Of a DNA stretch of 7,928 nt, positions 6,904 to 7,928 are shown one piece after another. A program made the translations under genes and the position numbers. The notes under the pieces are model-generated. The model saw only the letters and a program-made list of their open reading frames with translations, had not been told where the DNA came from and did not search any database. Each line of letters opens with the position of its first letter. The stretch's first letter is position 1. This DNA comes from Sphingomonadaceae bacterium (GTDB lineage: Bacteria > Pseudomonadota > Alphaproteobacteria > Sphingomonadales > Sphingomonadaceae), in assembly GCA_004282995.1 (NCBI GenBank), contig SHLU01000109.1:1-7928 (forward strand), given 5' to 3'.

Positions 6904-6910
6904 CCGTGTA

Positions 6911-7928
6911 TCAGACAAGTTGTTCCGCGTTCTCGTTGCGGTGCTTCTTGAGGTATTTCATGAACGGCGTGCCGCCTGTACCAACATCAGGATCGTTACC
7001 CGGGATGCTGCCGGCCTGCTTGTTGATGTAATTGGCAGCATATTCGAGGTGCCGCGTACGGAATCGCGCCGACTGGTTGAGGCAGGCATTGAACGCATCT
7101 TTCAGCGACTGGCTGCCCGAGCCCTCTACGAATTCGCGCAAACGAGTACGCGCACCCAGATCCTCGATGAACCTGCGGTGCTGGACCGGCCGATACTGGT
7201 GCAATTCGTCGAGGAAGGATTTGAGCGGATCGTCGCTGTGGTCGACCTTGAACAAGGCGTCCATCGCCGGAACGATGCTCGACTGCGATCCGGTCTGTCC
7301 GCGCAACGCCTGCGGTTTGCCGCCAAATTTCTCGACGCCTTCATACACCATTCCGCCATTTTCCAGCGCCGGGTTGTTGGCCCAGCCATGGATATACGGG
7401 CGCACCCGATGGAAGTAGATATACGGGTCGCAGCGTTCGGGCATCCGCGCAAAATGGGTATAGATCCGTTCCCACGCAGCGTCCATTTCCACCAGCAGCC
7501 GTTCGGCTTCTGCTTCATCGCCATTTTCGGCAGCGACGACCAGCTTTGCAGCATTGTCCAGCAGTACGCCGGCCTCGGCCTCGATGGCGACATGAATCAT
7601 GACGAACCAGTTCTCGTCGTCTCCGCCGAGGAAATTCTGGACCATGTAGATATTTTCGAGCGTGATCGGCCCGGACTTGTCGAGCCGCGCCCAATTGTCG
7701 AGCACATAGGCCGAGTAGGGCAGCAACGGCGCCTGACCGAGCCGGTCCGCAATCGCGACCATCGGGCGGGCCAGATTGGCCGGCAGATGGGCAGGGGGCA
7801 AGGTCTCGCCCCAAACATATGCCTGAACCAGGAAAGAGTAATGCACCATCGCGGTGCGGACTTCTTCCTCGCTCGCTTCCTGGACCCAGCCTTCCAGCTG
7901 CGTATCAGGCACCTGGTCGAGCCAGTGG
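6911..7928 (-). CDS. Indoleamine 2,3-dioxygenase family protein (5' end cut by window edge)
   Basis: A heme dioxygenase of the IDO family (PF01231). Family members open the indole ring of tryptophan to N-formylkynurenine, the first step of the kynurenine pathway. Compared from memory with human IDO1, shared blocks in order are AYVWGE, YVLDNW, GPITLEN, RVRPYIHGWANNP, GGMVYEGV, TGSQSS, FRTRHLEYAANYI and GTGGTPFMKYLKKHR. The histidine in RTRHLEY (codon 7049-7051) aligns with the proximal heme ligand H346, and the arginine at 7400-7402 with substrate-carboxylate R231. A histidine at 7592-7594 (MIHVAIEAEAG) aligns with S167 of the distal pocket. The frame is open through the right edge. A GTG at 7912 could be read as a start, but about 75 residues of the usual N-terminus would be missing, so the gene most likely begins beyond the window. 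The activity is inferred from family. Confidence 0.9.
   Translation of the reverse strand, partial: HWLDQVPDTQLEGWVQEASEEEVRTAMVHYSFLVQAYVWGETLPPAHLPANLARPMVAIADRLGQAPLLPYSAYVLDNWARLDKSGPITLENIYMVQNFLGGDDENWFVMIHVAIEAEAGVLLDNAAKLVVAAENGDEAEAERLLVEMDAAWERIYTHFARMPERCDPYIYFHRVRPYIHGWANNPALENGGMVYEGVEKFGGKPQALRGQTGSQSSIVPAMDALFKVDHSDDPLKSFLDELHQYRPVQHRRFIEDLGARTRLREFVEGSGSQSLKDAFNACLNQSARFRTRHLEYAANYINKQAGSIPGNDPDVGTGGTPFMKYLKKHRNENAEQLV

Noticed and set aside
7910..7912. GTG at 7912 as the true start of the IDO gene
   Set aside because: The frame stays open to the window edge with family-like sequence, and starting here would remove about 75 residues of the usual N-terminal domain.

Overview
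The window is ordinary chromosomal housekeeping sequence from an alphaproteobacterium, most likely a member of the Sphingomonadales (Erythrobacter/Sphingomonas type). This rests on the GC-rich codon use, the divergent rph / hrcA-grpE arrangement, and the protein sequences as I recognise them. It is an inference, since no database search was possible. Coding density is very high, and no stretch longer than about 100 bases lacks a gene. I see no tRNA, rRNA, CRISPR array, insertion sequence or phage gene.

Layout: positions 1-3387 hold a compact minus-strand operon, transcribed as rph, rdgB, hemW, xerC. The products are RNase PH, dITP/XTP pyrophosphatase, a HemN-like radical-SAM heme chaperone, and a tyrosine recombinase cut by the left edge. 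Two of the three junctions (rph/rdgB and hemW/xerC) are 4-base ATGA stop/start overlaps, and the third is a 9-base gap. An 82-base intergenic region (3388-3469) separates this operon from the plus-strand pair hrcA-grpE, the heat-shock repressor and the DnaK nucleotide-exchange factor. This region contains a nested inverted repeat but no recognisable CIRCE element.

Downstream of grpE, on the same strand, is a signal-peptide-bearing DUF885 protein (5172-6875), a putative zinc peptidase. A perfect 10-bp hairpin follows it directly. Beyond the hairpin, on the minus strand and convergent, lies an indoleamine 2,3-dioxygenase family gene whose N-terminus runs off the right edge.

Functionally the window combines RNA processing (rph), nucleotide-pool cleaning (rdgB), heme handling (hemW), chromosome dimer resolution (xerC) and the chaperone system (hrcA, grpE), followed by two accessory metabolic genes. 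I found no convincing undescribed multi-gene system. The points most worth checking are the bacterial IDO with a TDO-like histidine apparently in its distal pocket, and the symmetric element between rph and hrcA.
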